The translations under genes were made by a program, and so were the position numbers. Shown one piece after another: positions 1 through 9,590 of a stretch of 64,000 nt of DNA. Position 1 is the first letter of the stretch. Every line of letters begins with the position of its first letter. The notes under the pieces were generated by a model. That model saw only the letters and a list, made by a program, of their open reading frames with translations. It was not told where the DNA came from and did no database searches. The DNA is from Alicyclobacillus_A sp963788285 (GTDB taxonomy: Bacteria > Bacillota > Bacilli > Alicyclobacillales > Alicyclobacillaceae): positions 616,315 to 680,314 of the forward strand of contig CAWBGB010000007.1 of the NCBI GenBank assembly GCA_963788285.1, given 5' to 3'.

Positions 1-67
1 TTTCCCTCTTCGGTCATGGAGTTTACGCTAGTTGTTTGACGACGGTGGCCTCAGATCTACGCCACTC

Positions 68-848
68 CTAGTAGTCCTGCATGTCGAGATACCGGTGCCC
101 TGTCGTCCACTTTTCGTCCATTTCTATTAGCAATGTACCCAGGAGCCGCAAAGTAGACTGGCGATTGGGGAAGATGCGAATGACACGCTCTCGACGCCGG
201 ATCTCCTCATTGAGCCGTCCTACGGAGTTTGTCGTCCGGCACCGCCGACGATACCGTTCCGGCAGCGCTAAAACGGCCGTGACATCATCAAATCCCTCCT
301 CCAATACATTCCCGCATAATCGCTCAGCACCTGGTTCAAAAGCAGCCGGGCCGTATTCAAATCCGGAGCCTCTAGGATAGTCCGTACCCGTTGATACATC
401 TCGCTTGTAACGACTTCGGTGTAGCATCCAAAAGATTTCTCATAAAGTGGGTCTGGCACCGTTGCCAGGGCAATCCGAGAAATGGGCGAGTAAGGCCTTT
501 ACCAGTAGAAACGGGCAGGAGTGTTCCTTCAGCGGCCGGTCATTCCAGGCCTGTACGACGGTATCAAGACGTTGGCCGAGTGCCGAAATCGCGGATTTCG
601 AGAGCTCCGTCCCACAAAGTTCTTCCGTGATTGAGCCACTTTACGCGTCGCCCCTTGAATGACCATTTCCATTAGGGATAGCACCAGCGCTTCACCTCGG
701 TTCGCTGATTGGGTGCCGCCAGCAATTGTTCGGCCACCTGAGCCTGCAGGACTTGGTTGAGCACCTGTTCGAGCAGGCGAGCCACAGCCCCATCTTGCTG
801 AAACAGGCCGTGCAAGAGAGCGTCATCTAGGTTAAGATAGGGAGCCAT
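68..848 (-). pseudogene. IS256-family (mutator-type) transposase, degenerate
   Basis: Read on the minus strand from an ATG at 848, which has a good ribosome binding site (AGGAGGAGAACGACA), the sequence gives the usual IS256 N-terminus: MAPYLNLDDALLHGLF followed by a LLEQVLNQVLQAQ helix. A stop comes after about 58 codons. The middle continues in other frames with blocks typical of this family, such as SKSAISALGQRLD and AWNDRPLKE. The C-terminal part (68-427) has TTNSVGRLNEEIRRR and IRIFPNRQSTLRLLG, the conserved tail of mutator transposases. At least three frame interruptions and a missing central segment containing catalytic Asp residues make it non-functional. The family assignment is firm; the exact element ends are not visible. 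Confidence 0.85.
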
Positions 849-1338
849 TGTCGTTCTCCTCCTCGTGAATGGGTTCGGGCAATTCCATTCTACCGAAGGG
901 GGACGAGATGGCTCATTTTTCCGACTTTGGAGCCAGTCCCGTATTATCCAAGCGTTTCAAGGGCACCCTTTGTCAAGAGGATCACCATCGCTTGAGAAGG
1001 TAGTTATGTCTGACGTTACGGTTCAGATGATGAACCGTAACGTGAAAGGGTTCTGTAATGCACTGTGAAACGATGATCTACTCTTATCGTGCTATGTATT
1101 TACAATAACGCCAAAAAATTTCAAACCTCTGTGTGAACTAAAACAGGATGGTTTGTGTCCATTATATTAGGTGAGGTGGTATATTGGGCAACACGCTGTT
1201 CGCAGTAAATGTTGTTAACATGTTTTCAGGGACTGATGCTGTCGAGATTGCACAATCGATTGTTCGCAAATCCGCTTGTTGAACTAAGGGGCTGGAATGT
1301 ACGCCCAACTCAGAGAATTAGGGGGAAAGAGTTAGCAT
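849..1338. other. Intergenic region, no gene recognised
   Basis: I see no credible coding sequence here. The left part probably contains the outer end of the IS256 remnant. The 3' part is AT-rich and is the likely promoter and leader region of the downstream DUF347 gene. No riboswitch class was recognised. Confidence 0.5.
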
Positions 1339-2136
1339 ATGAATAAGTCCTTATCGCAGCGGATCTTCACTAAGGTTCCGGAAGTTACGGTCTACTTCTG
1401 GATCACCAAACTGCTGACCACTGGAATGGGTGAGGCGACTTCTGATTATCTAGTCCAGCATCTAAATCCGTTCTTTGCGGTAGCTCTCGCGGGAATTGGT
1501 CTGGTAGCCTCATTGATACTGCAATTCTTAGTACGCCAATATGTGGCATGGATCTACTGGTTCGTTGTTGTCATGGTCAGTATCTTTGGCACGATGGCTG
1601 CGGATACTGTGCACGTTGTGCTTGGGATCCCATACCTTGTATCCACCACGTCCTTTGCAGTGGCGCTGACCATCATCTTCGTAACTTGGTACGCGATTGA
1701 GAAGACGCTGTCTATACACAGTATCTACACCCGTCGTCGCGAAGCTTTTTACTGGGCCACCGTAATGGCAACGTTTGCACTTGGCACCGCTGCAGGAGAC
1801 ATGACCGCGTCAACCTTGCACCTGGGCTACTTCTCCTCAGGAGTGCTGTTTACCGTCTTGTTGGTTATCCCGGCTCTTTGCTATTGGTTTTTTGGTCTGA
1901 ATGAAATTTTCGCCTTCTGGTTCGCCTACATAATGACGCGTCCGGTAGGCGCCTCGTTTTCGGACTGGCTCTCGGTGCCTCATAGTAGCGGCGGTCTTGG
2001 GCTGGGCAAAGGTCCGGTCAGCCTTGTTTTAACGATTATGATCATTGTCCTTGTCGGCTATCTCGCGGTTACCCGCAGGGATGTTAAGGATGAATCTGCC
2101 GTGTCACAGAGGCGGTACGCATCACAGACGCGGTAG
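1339..2136 (+). CDS. DUF347 (COG4705-type) multi-pass membrane protein
   Basis: A 265-residue integral membrane protein with about eight hydrophobic segments. The N-terminus carries the hallmark KVPEVTVYFWITKLLTTGMG followed by EATSDYL, and a second copy of the pattern (FALGTAAGDMTAS) lies near residue 150. These are the internal repeats that define the DUF347 family (COG4705, membrane-anchored proteins of unknown function). The ATG at 1339 is preceded by AGGGGGAAAGAG, a good ribosome binding site. Length is usual for the family. The gene stands alone between two dead transposase genes. No substrate or pathway can be given; transport is only a guess from topology. Confidence 0.85.
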   Translation: MNKSLSQRIFTKVPEVTVYFWITKLLTTGMGEATSDYLVQHLNPFFAVALAGIGLVASLILQFLVRQYVAWIYWFVVVMVSIFGTMAADTVHVVLGIPYLVSTTSFAVALTIIFVTWYAIEKTLSIHSIYTRRREAFYWATVMATFALGTAAGDMTASTLHLGYFSSGVLFTVLLVIPALCYWFFGLNEIFAFWFAYIMTRPVGASFSDWLSVPHSSGGLGLGKGPVSLVLTIMIIVLVGYLAVTRRDVKDESAVSQRRYASQTR

Positions 2137-2303
2137 TAAGCTCACTCGCCCATAGCTTTACAGCAATTGCTATATAGAGGCTGCTGAATGAATGTCTGTG
2201 ACCATACCTTATGAGCGTGCACTACACAAGCCAAAGAAGGAGTTGTAACTTCTTCTCCAGGTTTATCACCAAAAGCGGCGTTAACCTTAATTCCTGAGGA
2301 AGT

Positions 2304-3033
2304 TTAAAATCTACATCCTTTCATGTCATGCCAGTGAGACATTAACTGCGGCAGACGTACTTGTCCCGAGCGACTGATAAACCCAGAATGGCAAACCCGA
2401 TCGGGTTCCCGTTCACCTGTATCGTGGGATACAAAGTAGACACTCCAACATCTTGACCTGGCAAAAAGGTTCGTTGCAAATTGCGCATGTTCCTGTGGAT
2501 ACAGCGCACTTGTACCGAACCTTTTTAGTATCAATGTGGAGACAGTTTTGTATTCACGGTATGAATCGGTACAGAGGACAGTATCCTGACTAAGCACGGG
2601 CAATATTTGACTTGAAATCCCTTCTGTCTTCATGCTTGGCATGACCAATGACACTGTGCGAGCCGTTTGACGTAGTACCAGCACGGGGACTTGTTGTTTA
2701 TTTCGTCCCCTTTGATCGACCTCTTTACACTGATTTCGTGGATATCGTCCAAATGCTTTGAAGAACTCTCCACGCCGAGTAGCTGGGTACTGTTTTGTTC
2801 TTGAAATGGCTGCCTTTATACAGACCGAGCAAAAAACGTTTCGTCTGCCCTTCAACAATACCTGAAAGCACAGTTGCCAAGTCCCAAGTGACGCCAACAC
2901 TTTGTGCCGCCATTTGAAGGCGGTTGACACAGAAATCTTGAGTTCTTTTGCGATGCGGCGGCACGAATAGCTGTCCCGCACAAAACGAGCGACTTCTTGT
3001 CCTTCTTACACTGCCTAGTCTATTCACCGTCAT
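2304..3033 (-). pseudogene. IS1595-like transposase, degenerate
   Basis: On the minus strand the reading frames show a helix-turn-helix start (YSCRRIAKELKISVSTAFKW) and then, after a frame change, LSGIVEGQTKRFLLGLYKG. The latter matches the IS1595/ISXO2-like block GIVEADETF in which the first catalytic Asp would lie; here the acidic DE pair is lost. A further frame has NKQQVPVLVLRQTARTVSLV and LCTDSYREYK, both ordinary ISXO2-like motifs. The N-terminal zinc-binding part is missing. Frameshifts and loss of the catalytic pair mark it as dead. The family call rests on motif memory, not on a search. Confidence 0.7.
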
Positions 3034-3844
3034 CGGAGGCTCTATGTTCCTCTTACAGCTTACGGGGCCAGGAAATCCGGTATTTTACACCAGCCATTCT
3101 TCTGTCTCTCGTGACTGCGTTTGCTGACTACAAGTGGACGTTGTTATCCGCTTCAGTCCCGAATGTCGAGTTCTGGAACCCGTTTCCCGGGTTCTTGACG
3201 TTGGGACTTGCCTCGCCCTCCAGCTTGTTGAATTTCCCTCATATTTCCCGGAGGTTGTAGTGGAATCGGTTGATTTACGGGCTAGTGGGCCTCGTCTTCT
3301 TGTGTCCCTCAATGTGTCCTGTGACGGAGAAATACACGGTGAAGCGACATACAAAGACGTGAGGTCTCCGGTGTTCTTCTTCGAATGAAACGCCGGGCTT
3401 ACGACCTACCTTGGTTTGCATGGATGGGGTTCTAGTTCGAGAGGAACGCATGGGAAACGGTGTTTTGCCGAATTTGGCAGCTGCACTGTGGAAGCTTGAT
3501 TTGTTAACGCACACTTCGAATTTCGTATCAAGGCATCCTCCTTCCCAAACCGTCAACGATTCCGTATGCGCCATTCCCGCTGGGACAGGTCTACGAGTCC
3601 ATGTACGCTGGGAATGGACGCGTGTTCCTGCTCGGAATGGGCACTTGGATGCCCGTTGCACTGTCAAAAATGGAAACAGTCCCTTCGATCAAGAGCGGTA
3701 GTCTAACACTATCGGGCGTGCATAGGGCTGGAAGTTTGGGGTTGACTACAGACCTGACATATAACGCCGCGAATCACAGTTTTATCGGGGACGTCGGGGC
3801 AGCGGCAAAAATGTCCACGCCCTACACATTGACACGCGTTTTCG
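3034..3844. other. Region with short open frames, probably decayed coding DNA
   Basis: Several short plus-strand frames (for example 3134-3388, 3411-3701 and 3601-3930) overlap without one clear winner. A piece in one frame around 3540-3760 (PYAPFPLGQVYESMYAG, then IKSGSLTLSGVHRAG) looks protein-like and vaguely resembles the middle of Ger(x)C germination lipoproteins. I cannot support a continuous gene. It may be the decayed 5' part of the gene whose end is at 3845-4138. Confidence 0.3.
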
Positions 3845-4138
3845 GTGAACATTCCGGTGTTACAGCAGCAGGCAGAGGACTTGCTGGGTATTTTAGACGC
3901 AATGTTTGTGTCAACCCCAGACGTGTGTGAGAACATCCTGCGTGATGTGCGACGGGGTGACGTGACGGGCATTGGTGTTCTTAACCCGGATCAACGCTAC
4001 TGGGTACGGGAACTGTGGACCAGCGTCGGGGGGATGTCCCCGAGACAGTGGGCGACTGCCCGTATGAACGTGTCGAAGGTGCTTTCCAGCCAAAATGTAA
4101 CATGGACGGAAATACAGAACATGGTACGGGAGGAGTGA
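3845..4138 (+). CDS. Hypothetical protein or 3' end of a decayed gene
   Basis: An open frame of 97 residues beginning MNIPVLQQQAEDLLGILDAM and ending NVTWTEIQNMVREE. The segment GDVTGIGVLNPDQRYWVREL is faintly like the C-terminal region of Ger(x)C proteins (compare FGNRLFTKNPRYWRQ in the gerC gene at 52119). No ribosome binding site is convincing at the ATG, so this is more likely the tail of a longer gene that has decayed upstream. It is followed after 6 bases by a small membrane-protein frame, an order also seen in the ger operon at 52-53 kb. The function is unknown and the Ger(x)C link is speculative. Confidence 0.35.
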   Translation: MNIPVLQQQAEDLLGILDAMFVSTPDVCENILRDVRRGDVTGIGVLNPDQRYWVRELWTSVGGMSPRQWATARMNVSKVLSSQNVTWTEIQNMVREE

Positions 4139-4144
4139 TGCGCC

Positions 4145-4270
4145 GTGCGACGGAAATGGGTATTGTCTCGGTATGAAGTGGGGATTTTCTGGAGCTTCAC
4201 AGCCCTTTTGGTACCTCTCGCGCTCGTGCTTATTGCGATGACACACGGAGTAATTGAGCTGGTAGAGTGA
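4145..4270 (+). CDS. Small single-span membrane protein, hypothetical
   Basis: A 41-codon frame starting with GTG and encoding one hydrophobic span (FWSFTALLVPLALVLIAM) after a basic N-terminus (RRKWVLSRYE). The preceding gene ends with an AGGAGTGATG stretch that could act as its ribosome binding site. Close coupling to the upstream frame suggests co-transcription. It may be a relic of a small subunit of a germination operon, as in the 53.3-kb locus, but the sequence alone does not establish this. Confidence 0.4.
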   Translation: MRRKWVLSRYEVGIFWSFTALLVPLALVLIAMTHGVIELVE

Positions 4271-4499
4271 ACACTTCATCGAGAACTGTGAGTCTTTCAT
4301 TCCCATCGCTACGACGCTCATTACGACGTCGCTATTGTTAGTGGACAGCGATGGGGAATGGTGGAACTTGATGCCTTATTGCCAAAACGGAAAATTCTCC
4401 ACCTACGATGGTTAGCCCTGTGGATTCCGTCCTGGTGTGTCCTATTGCTTGGGCTCGAGTTCATCAACGCTTTTGGGGTCCGGTTCACTTTTGGGAAGG

Positions 4500-4654
4500 T
4501 TTATATGGGCGCCTGGCCGGCTCTAGAAACAGTTTTCCGCCCTATGCGATGTTAGGGGAGATAGCGAGTGAAAATCCACGTCTTCGGATATTGGGGCACG
4601 TATCCGTCTACCGGGGAGGCCACAACCAGGTTTCTAGTCGAGTTGGACTTGTAA
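4500..4654 (+). pseudogene. Partial copy of the leader and first 28 codons of the MBL hydrolase gene
   Basis: From 4568 the frame reads KIHVFGYWGTYPSTGEATTR, then FLVELDL and a stop. It is nearly identical in protein and DNA to the start of the MBL-fold hydrolase gene at 21725 (KIHVLGYWGTYPSAGEATTG). DNA similarity extends upstream over about 65 bases (shared blocks TATATGGGCG, CTGGCCGGCTCT and GAAACAGTTTT) into the leader of that gene. It is therefore a duplicated or recombined 5' end cut off after 28 codons, followed by AAGGAGGT and unrelated DNA. It cannot encode an active enzyme. Confidence 0.85.
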
Positions 4655-4868
4655 GGAGGTAACATTCATGCACTACGTTGAATTAATTCAGTGATCGATA
4701 AAACTTGTAATGTTTGAGAAAAGTATCTGCCAATACACGAGACAGCTTTACCGTTTAAGATAAAGAGTAGAGGTTTTTGATGTGTTGGGTAGCATGCGTT
4801 TATAGTGCGCAAATTGATAGTGAAAGAAGTGCAAAGGGTGTATATCCTCTGCATTTCTGCCTTTCGCA

Positions 4869-4877
4869 TGGTATAAT
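4869..4877 (+). promoter_or_regulatory. Extended -10 promoter element before the GntR gene
   Basis: TGGTATAAT matches the extended -10 consensus TGnTATAAT exactly, about 48 bases before the GntR start codon. No good -35 box is visible at the expected distance, which is acceptable for extended -10 promoters. Confidence 0.55.
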
Positions 4878-4924
4878 ATTTCAAAACAACTTGTAGTGAT
4901 GTTATGATGTGTTGAGGTGGTTTC

Positions 4925-5653
4925 ATGAAAACTAGCATGCCATTGTATCACCATCTAAAGAACACGCTGATGCAACAAATTCAAAATGGCAAGTGGTCAC
5001 CGGGAGAGATGATTCCGTCGGAGCCGGAGCTTGCAAGGCAATATAACGTTAGTCGAACAACAGTACGGCAAGCTATTGGGGATTTGGTGTCTTCCGGATA
5101 TCTCGTTCGACAACAAGGGAAAGGAACCTTTGTCGCCAAACGTAATAAGACTATGACTACTTCACCGTTATACGGGTTTGCAGAGGAACTACGTCAGCGT
5201 GGGCATGAGGTCGCCGTCAGAGTTCGTTCCATAGATATTACGCCATGTCCCCCCAATGTTGCGGCCGCACTGGGATTCCCATCTGTTCCAGTAGTTCATG
5301 TATCTCGGACAGCCCACCTAGGTAACACATGTATGTTTCATGAATCTTCCTATCTCGTACCTCCGAACAACACATCTCCACAGGACCTGTTACAAAGAAA
5401 AGAGCTTTTCGACCACATTTACGGGTTCTTTGAGCAACATGGTGTAAAAATTGGACTCGCAAGGCAAACTGTCAGAGCAGAAAAAGCAACGGCAGAAGAC
5501 ACAGAAACATTACATGTGTCTTTGGGTGAGCCCGTCTTAGTTATAAGGAGAATCACTCAGGACATTACCGGAACGCCTCTGGAATTCTCTGAAGTTCGAT
5601 ATCCGGGTAGTTTGTATGAGTACGAAATCAATCTGCATCGGGAAGAAAGGTAG
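4925..5653 (+). CDS. GntR/HutC-family transcriptional regulator
   Basis: A 242-residue regulator. Residues 1-75 form a GntR winged helix (PLYHHLKNTLMQQIQNGKW, then PSEPELARQYNVSRTTVRQA and the wing GKGTFVAK). The rest is a UTRA ligand-binding domain of the HutC subfamily, ending with a typical EFSEVRYPGSLYEYEI strand. It probably senses a small metabolite and represses a promoter. The next gene, an MFS exporter, begins 10 bases after its stop, so the two are likely co-transcribed and the exporter is the likely target. The ATG is preceded by TTGAGGTGG, an acceptable ribosome binding site. The effector cannot be named. Confidence 0.9.
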   Translation: MKTSMPLYHHLKNTLMQQIQNGKWSPGEMIPSEPELARQYNVSRTTVRQAIGDLVSSGYLVRQQGKGTFVAKRNKTMTTSPLYGFAEELRQRGHEVAVRVRSIDITPCPPNVAAALGFPSVPVVHVSRTAHLGNTCMFHESSYLVPPNNTSPQDLLQRKELFDHIYGFFEQHGVKIGLARQTVRAEKATAEDTETLHVSLGEPVLVIRRITQDITGTPLEFSEVRYPGSLYEYEINLHREER

Positions 5654-5663
5654 GTGTGGGTTA

Positions 5664-7115
5664 ATGTCGGTTTTGTACAGACCACTGGGAAAGACTCTCC
5701 TTGATAACTTTCCGCTCAAATCGGTCCGACAACGTAAGGGGTATCACTGGTTCGTGGTCGGGACCGTGTGCGTCGGAGCGTTTATGGCGGCCTTGGACGC
5801 TAGCATCATCAACATTGCACTACCTGTACTCAAAAAGCAGTTCAATGTTCAAATGCACATCATTGAATGGGTGAGCCTTGTTTATCTGCTGGCGCTTGCT
5901 GGGTTAATTGTTCCTTTTGGCCGGATGGCGGACATGATTGGACGGCGTTGGATGTATGCACTTGGATTCACTGTATTCATAATTGGTTCGCTGATGTGTG
6001 CGCTCACTCCTACTTTGTCATTCTTACTCGTTTCGAGAGTCATTCAGGCAATTGGTGCTGCCATGCTCCAGGCGAATAGTGTATCCATTATCACGGCCGC
6101 AACGCCGGCATCGGATCGTGGCAAGGCAATAGGTTTTCAGGCGAGTGCGCAGGGAATCGGACTAAGCCTTGGACCAGCTATCGGGGGAACACTGATTTCG
6201 TTTTTAAACTGGCGGTGGATCTTTTTCGTGAACCTTCCCGTTGGAATTATTGGAACGGTACTAGGTATTTTATTACTTCCTCAGGACCAAAAGATCCCCA
6301 AACAGGATCGGTTCGATTACGTAGGTGCGGGTCTTTTGGTACCGACACTCGTTGCACTCATTTATTTCTTGAATATGGGCCTCAAAGAGGGATGGACATC
6401 ACCTTCTGTGGTCGTCAGTTATGCAGTTTTTGCGATTGGAACAATTGCATTTTTGGTGGTCGAGAGAAAAACAGATGCTCCAATGGTGGACCTTAGCCTG
6501 TTTCGGAATAAAACCTTCGCTCTCGGAAGTCTTACGGGCATCCTGTCATTTACGGTGATGTATGCCGTGCTTCTGTTAACCCCGTTTTATCTTGACCACG
6601 TACAGCGTATGAGTGCGTTCAACTCAGGGCTGTACCTGACCATTATTCCGATTGGTATGACTCTATTCACCCCAATATCCGGGGCTATCGCTGATAGGTT
6701 TGGTAGACGACTTCCGACAATGATTGGAATGTTGGCTGCTGGTACTGGGTGCATGTCTTTGGCAGTGATGGGGGCAAAACTTGAATTTATCCCACTTGCG
6801 GTTGGCTTGTTCTTGGTGGGGACGGGCATTGGAGTTTTTACCCCTCCGAATAACAGTAGTGTAATGGGGAGTGCCCCGTCTAACCGCCTGGGTGTTGCAG
6901 GTGGTATCCTCAACATGTCAAGAACACTCGGGATGGGACTTGGTATCACACTTGGAGGGCTCTGTTATCAGTTGTTTCTGGCTGTGAACGGAATTACTAA
7001 CGAGAACGCTGCTTCGGTAGGGACTATGGTCTTTGCATTTCGATGGTCGTTCGTCGTGATTGCTGGGGTGGCCTTAGTCACAGTGTTGCTGTCGGCTTTA
7101 CGCCAAAAATCGTGA
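5664..7115 (+). CDS. DHA2-type MFS drug/proton antiporter
   Basis: A 483-residue transporter with about 14 membrane spans, as in the EmrB/QacA (DHA2) family. Motif C-like and motif A features are visible: ALDASIINIALPVLKKQF in the first span and GRMADMIGRRW in the first cytoplasmic loop, with the motif-A-like ADRFGRRL repeated in the second half. The start chosen is ATG 5664, after the GntR stop; an earlier in-frame start would overlap the regulator and adds a hydrophilic tail not needed by the family. Expected role: proton-driven efflux of a toxic compound across the cytoplasmic membrane, controlled by the adjacent GntR protein. Confidence 0.9.
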   Translation: MSVLYRPLGKTLLDNFPLKSVRQRKGYHWFVVGTVCVGAFMAALDASIINIALPVLKKQFNVQMHIIEWVSLVYLLALAGLIVPFGRMADMIGRRWMYALGFTVFIIGSLMCALTPTLSFLLVSRVIQAIGAAMLQANSVSIITAATPASDRGKAIGFQASAQGIGLSLGPAIGGTLISFLNWRWIFFVNLPVGIIGTVLGILLLPQDQKIPKQDRFDYVGAGLLVPTLVALIYFLNMGLKEGWTSPSVVVSYAVFAIGTIAFLVVERKTDAPMVDLSLFRNKTFALGSLTGILSFTVMYAVLLLTPFYLDHVQRMSAFNSGLYLTIIPIGMTLFTPISGAIADRFGRRLPTMIGMLAAGTGCMSLAVMGAKLEFIPLAVGLFLVGTGIGVFTPPNNSSVMGSAPSNRLGVAGGILNMSRTLGMGLGITLGGLCYQLFLAVNGITNENAASVGTMVFAFRWSFVVIAGVALVTVLLSALRQKS

Positions 7116-7508
7116 ATCGTTGGATTATAGGAGTATTCCTTTCGATCCGGCGTACTAACCATCTTCACCGAGGTGAAAACATGAGGATTTTACTCGTCGG
7201 CTCTATCCGGCAGCCTTTCGGGAACCCGGTTCCTTGATCCCATCTCGCCACTTATTGATTCATATCCTGACAACCGTGAACAGTACCGGAAGGTGTTCTC
7301 GAATACTTCGCTAGCTTGATAAGAACACAAAAAAGGGTCCCATCAACCAGTTTGCGCCGAAGGTGTACAGCATCGGTAACCGGGGAATATGCATGCCTAG
7401 AGGAGTAGGCAGATATCTGGGTGGTACACCTCATACACCCTGCATAGGGTGAGATTACTCGGTAACATATGCGAACCATTTGGTGATTAGTTCCTTAAGA
7501 CGGTAGGG
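7116..7508. other. Intergenic region with an orphan gene start
   Basis: A ribosome binding site (GAGGTGAAAAC) and ATG at 7182 open a frame reading MRILLVGSIRQPFGNPVP, which stops after 18 codons. It looks like the beginning of a gene whose remainder is gone. Nothing else in this stretch looks coding. Confidence 0.35.
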
Positions 7509-7540
7509 GGGACAGTCGACAACACCGCTTCGACTGTCCC
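7509..7540 (-). terminator. Hairpin downstream of the SASP gene
   Basis: A perfect 11-bp stem (GGGACAGTCGA with TCGACTGTCCC) and a 10-base loop lie a few bases after the stop of the minus-strand spore protein gene. There is no U tract, so its efficiency is uncertain. Confidence 0.6.
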
Positions 7541-7548
7541 ATCGTGGA

Positions 7549-7776
7549 TCAGTGTGTCCACTGGTCACTCTGACCGGCTAGGTGGCTTTCGGCGAAGGCC
7601 ACGAGGCGCTTCGTCATTTCTCCACCAACAGAGCCGTTTTGCCGAGATGTCGTATCTGCTCCTAGCACTACACCGAATTCACTTGCGATCTCGTACTTCA
7701 TCTGCTCCAGTGAAGAAGCCGCCTCCGGTACGAGTCGTTGGCTGTTGCTTTGACCACGTTGCTGAGTTCTTGGCAT
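7549..7776 (-). CDS. Alpha/beta-type small acid-soluble spore protein (SASP)
   Basis: A 75-residue protein beginning MPRTQQRGQSNSQRLVPEA. It contains both family signatures: LEQMKYEIASEFGV, with the germination-protease cleavage site E-[IF]-A-x-E-F, and GADTTSRQNGSVGGEMTKRL, the DNA-binding block. Such proteins coat spore DNA, protect it from UV and heat, and are degraded by GPR on germination. The ATG at 7776 follows GGAGGTTTAAACAA, a clear ribosome binding site; longer upstream frames lack one. Expression is expected in the forespore under sigma G, but I could not identify a convincing promoter. It is direct evidence that the organism forms endospores. Confidence 0.96.
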   Translation of the reverse strand: MPRTQQRGQSNSQRLVPEAASSLEQMKYEIASEFGVVLGADTTSRQNGSVGGEMTKRLVAFAESHLAGQSDQWTH

Positions 7777-9136
7777 TTGTTTAAACCTCCATGAAAATGA
7801 TGGAATGTATTGTTGTACATATCGTTTACGGAACATCTTGGATTATACACAGGAGTGTTTGGGGGTATGCCAAAACTTTAGGTGTAGCTTTGATGGAGGT
7901 ATGCTCCAGGCTGTACATTGAACGCCGCTTTTTACACAAGGGAACCGTTATGAGGTTTCAAGCGGGCACTCAATTTGCCTGATTTCCCGAAGTTAAGGAA
8001 TCATTGAGCCATAACAGATAATGAAGGACACTGAGACAGATTACAATACAAATCCGAAATTCGCATATTTATCAAGCTTGTGAGAAAATACGTTGCCTAT
8101 CCCGGTGCTTCCATCCCAAGCAGCCTAAAGCATACGACGAGAACACAACCACCAAGCTAACACGCAGGTGAGTAGTTCGTCGGCCACTCCGATTACAAGG
8201 TTTCGCAAAGGTCAACCTGTAAGGCGGACACACTGTACATATAAAAGTCCGAATGTGCACCATCACGTTATGGGCAACGACGCCGGTAACCGTCTCGTTC
8301 CGATGAGGTGAGGTCAAACGAATATCGTCATGTATGAAACGCCCCGTAAAGAAGCGACTGACGGATCTTACGAGAAACACTGCACTTAGCCTTCCAATAT
8401 ATCTCATTTTACTACCAACGGACTAAAAATGTTCATGAGGAGTTGCCTGCTACTCCGTAAGTTCACTCACTGGTAAACGTCAAGAGGACCTAAAATTGAC
8501 GAGAACGATACCGTGTCAGGTGCGACGGAATTCTTGAAAAGTACGGTGTGAGGTATCCGGCACTGCTTGATGGGAAAGGGACTTCCTCACAGATGTAAAC
8601 TGATTGGATATCCGACCACGTTTATCCTCCATTCAAATGGAATCGTTGTCATTATCCATATCAGATTGTTGATAAAGGATCAAATTAACAACTGTATCAA
8701 CAGGTGATGTCGGGACCCGCCACGCATGAATTGTTGAGTAAGAGAAGATTTGAGAACATGTAACTCCTGTCCCCTGTACCAGTATTTGATGCCACGTCGA
8801 ACAAGTGTCTTCGCAGAATACCTCGTGATGAGTCCAACAATCAAAGTGATTTGCATCAGCAACCATAAGTCGTAAATTGATTGTGGCGGAGTGATTCAAG
8901 CCCATCTGAAGGAGGAAGTGACAGGATCTGTCAAGAGTTTTATAGAGTATGTAAAATATTTGTGTAAACTTCCAATCTCCACCGGGAAATATAACATTCA
9001 GAGGCGACATATAATGACTTTGATTTCAAATGAGCAGTTGAGGGAGTTCATAAGAGATAAACAACCTCAAGTCAATGGATGACGAATGACGTACAGCATC
9101 CCTGAGTAGCGATGTCAAAGTGGGAATTCACAGATA
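7777..9136. other. Long stretch without a supported gene
   Basis: About 1.36 kb with only short, low-quality frames on both strands. The only item that stands out is a ribosome binding site and ATG at 9014 opening a 22-codon frame (MTLISNEQLREFIRDKQPQV). It looks like the start of a longer gene, possibly a transposase, that is otherwise missing. The 5' part holds the promoter of the SASP gene. Confidence 0.5.
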
Positions 9137-9397
9137 ATGTTGCTGTTCAAGGCGTCATTGACCAGTTCATTGGCAGTTTACGTTTGGCCACATTTATTCG
9201 TGGTATCCGAAGGCATCGCCTTAATCGCTGCCATATTGCTCATGCGTATATTCCGCACGAGGCTTGCTCCTACAATGGCAATATCCCTTTTACCAATTCT
9301 GTTGCGGCATGTGCCCATATTGGAGTTCCCACTTTATGTTCTTGGTCTCAGTGTCATCGTTCTGCTCGTTTCAGTAATTTTTTCGCACATCGTGTGA
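9137..9397 (+). CDS. Hypothetical small membrane protein or fragment
   Basis: An 86-codon frame with hydrophobic segments (IALIAAILLMRIF and FPLYVLGLSVIVLLVSVIF). Hydrophobicity along the whole frame makes chance less likely, but the ATG has no ribosome binding site, so this could be the tail of a decayed membrane-protein gene. No family was recognised. Confidence 0.3.
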   Translation: MLLFKASLTSSLAVYVWPHLFVVSEGIALIAAILLMRIFRTRLAPTMAISLLPILLRHVPILEFPLYVLGLSVIVLLVSVIFSHIV

Positions 9398-9590
9398 TGG
9401 TATCGTCACTGTGTTGCCGAATCGACCTACAAATCAAAAATCTGTGTGAACAGACAATTGGTACGTCCAACACGCAGTGTATTTGTGTCTTGAATTGCAG
9501 TTTCATGTATGTTGGCCAATATCTTCCTACACACATATCGCAGTGTATTTCGGGAATGATATTGATGACTGTGTGGAAAGGGGTAGATAC

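Noticed and set aside
1140..1338. Possible riboswitch in the leader of the DUF347 gene
   Set aside because: I looked for the yybP-ykoY and other common consensus blocks and found none.
8072..9010. Two minus-strand frames of 111 and 125 codons
   Set aside because: Composition looks random, there are no motifs and no ribosome binding sites.
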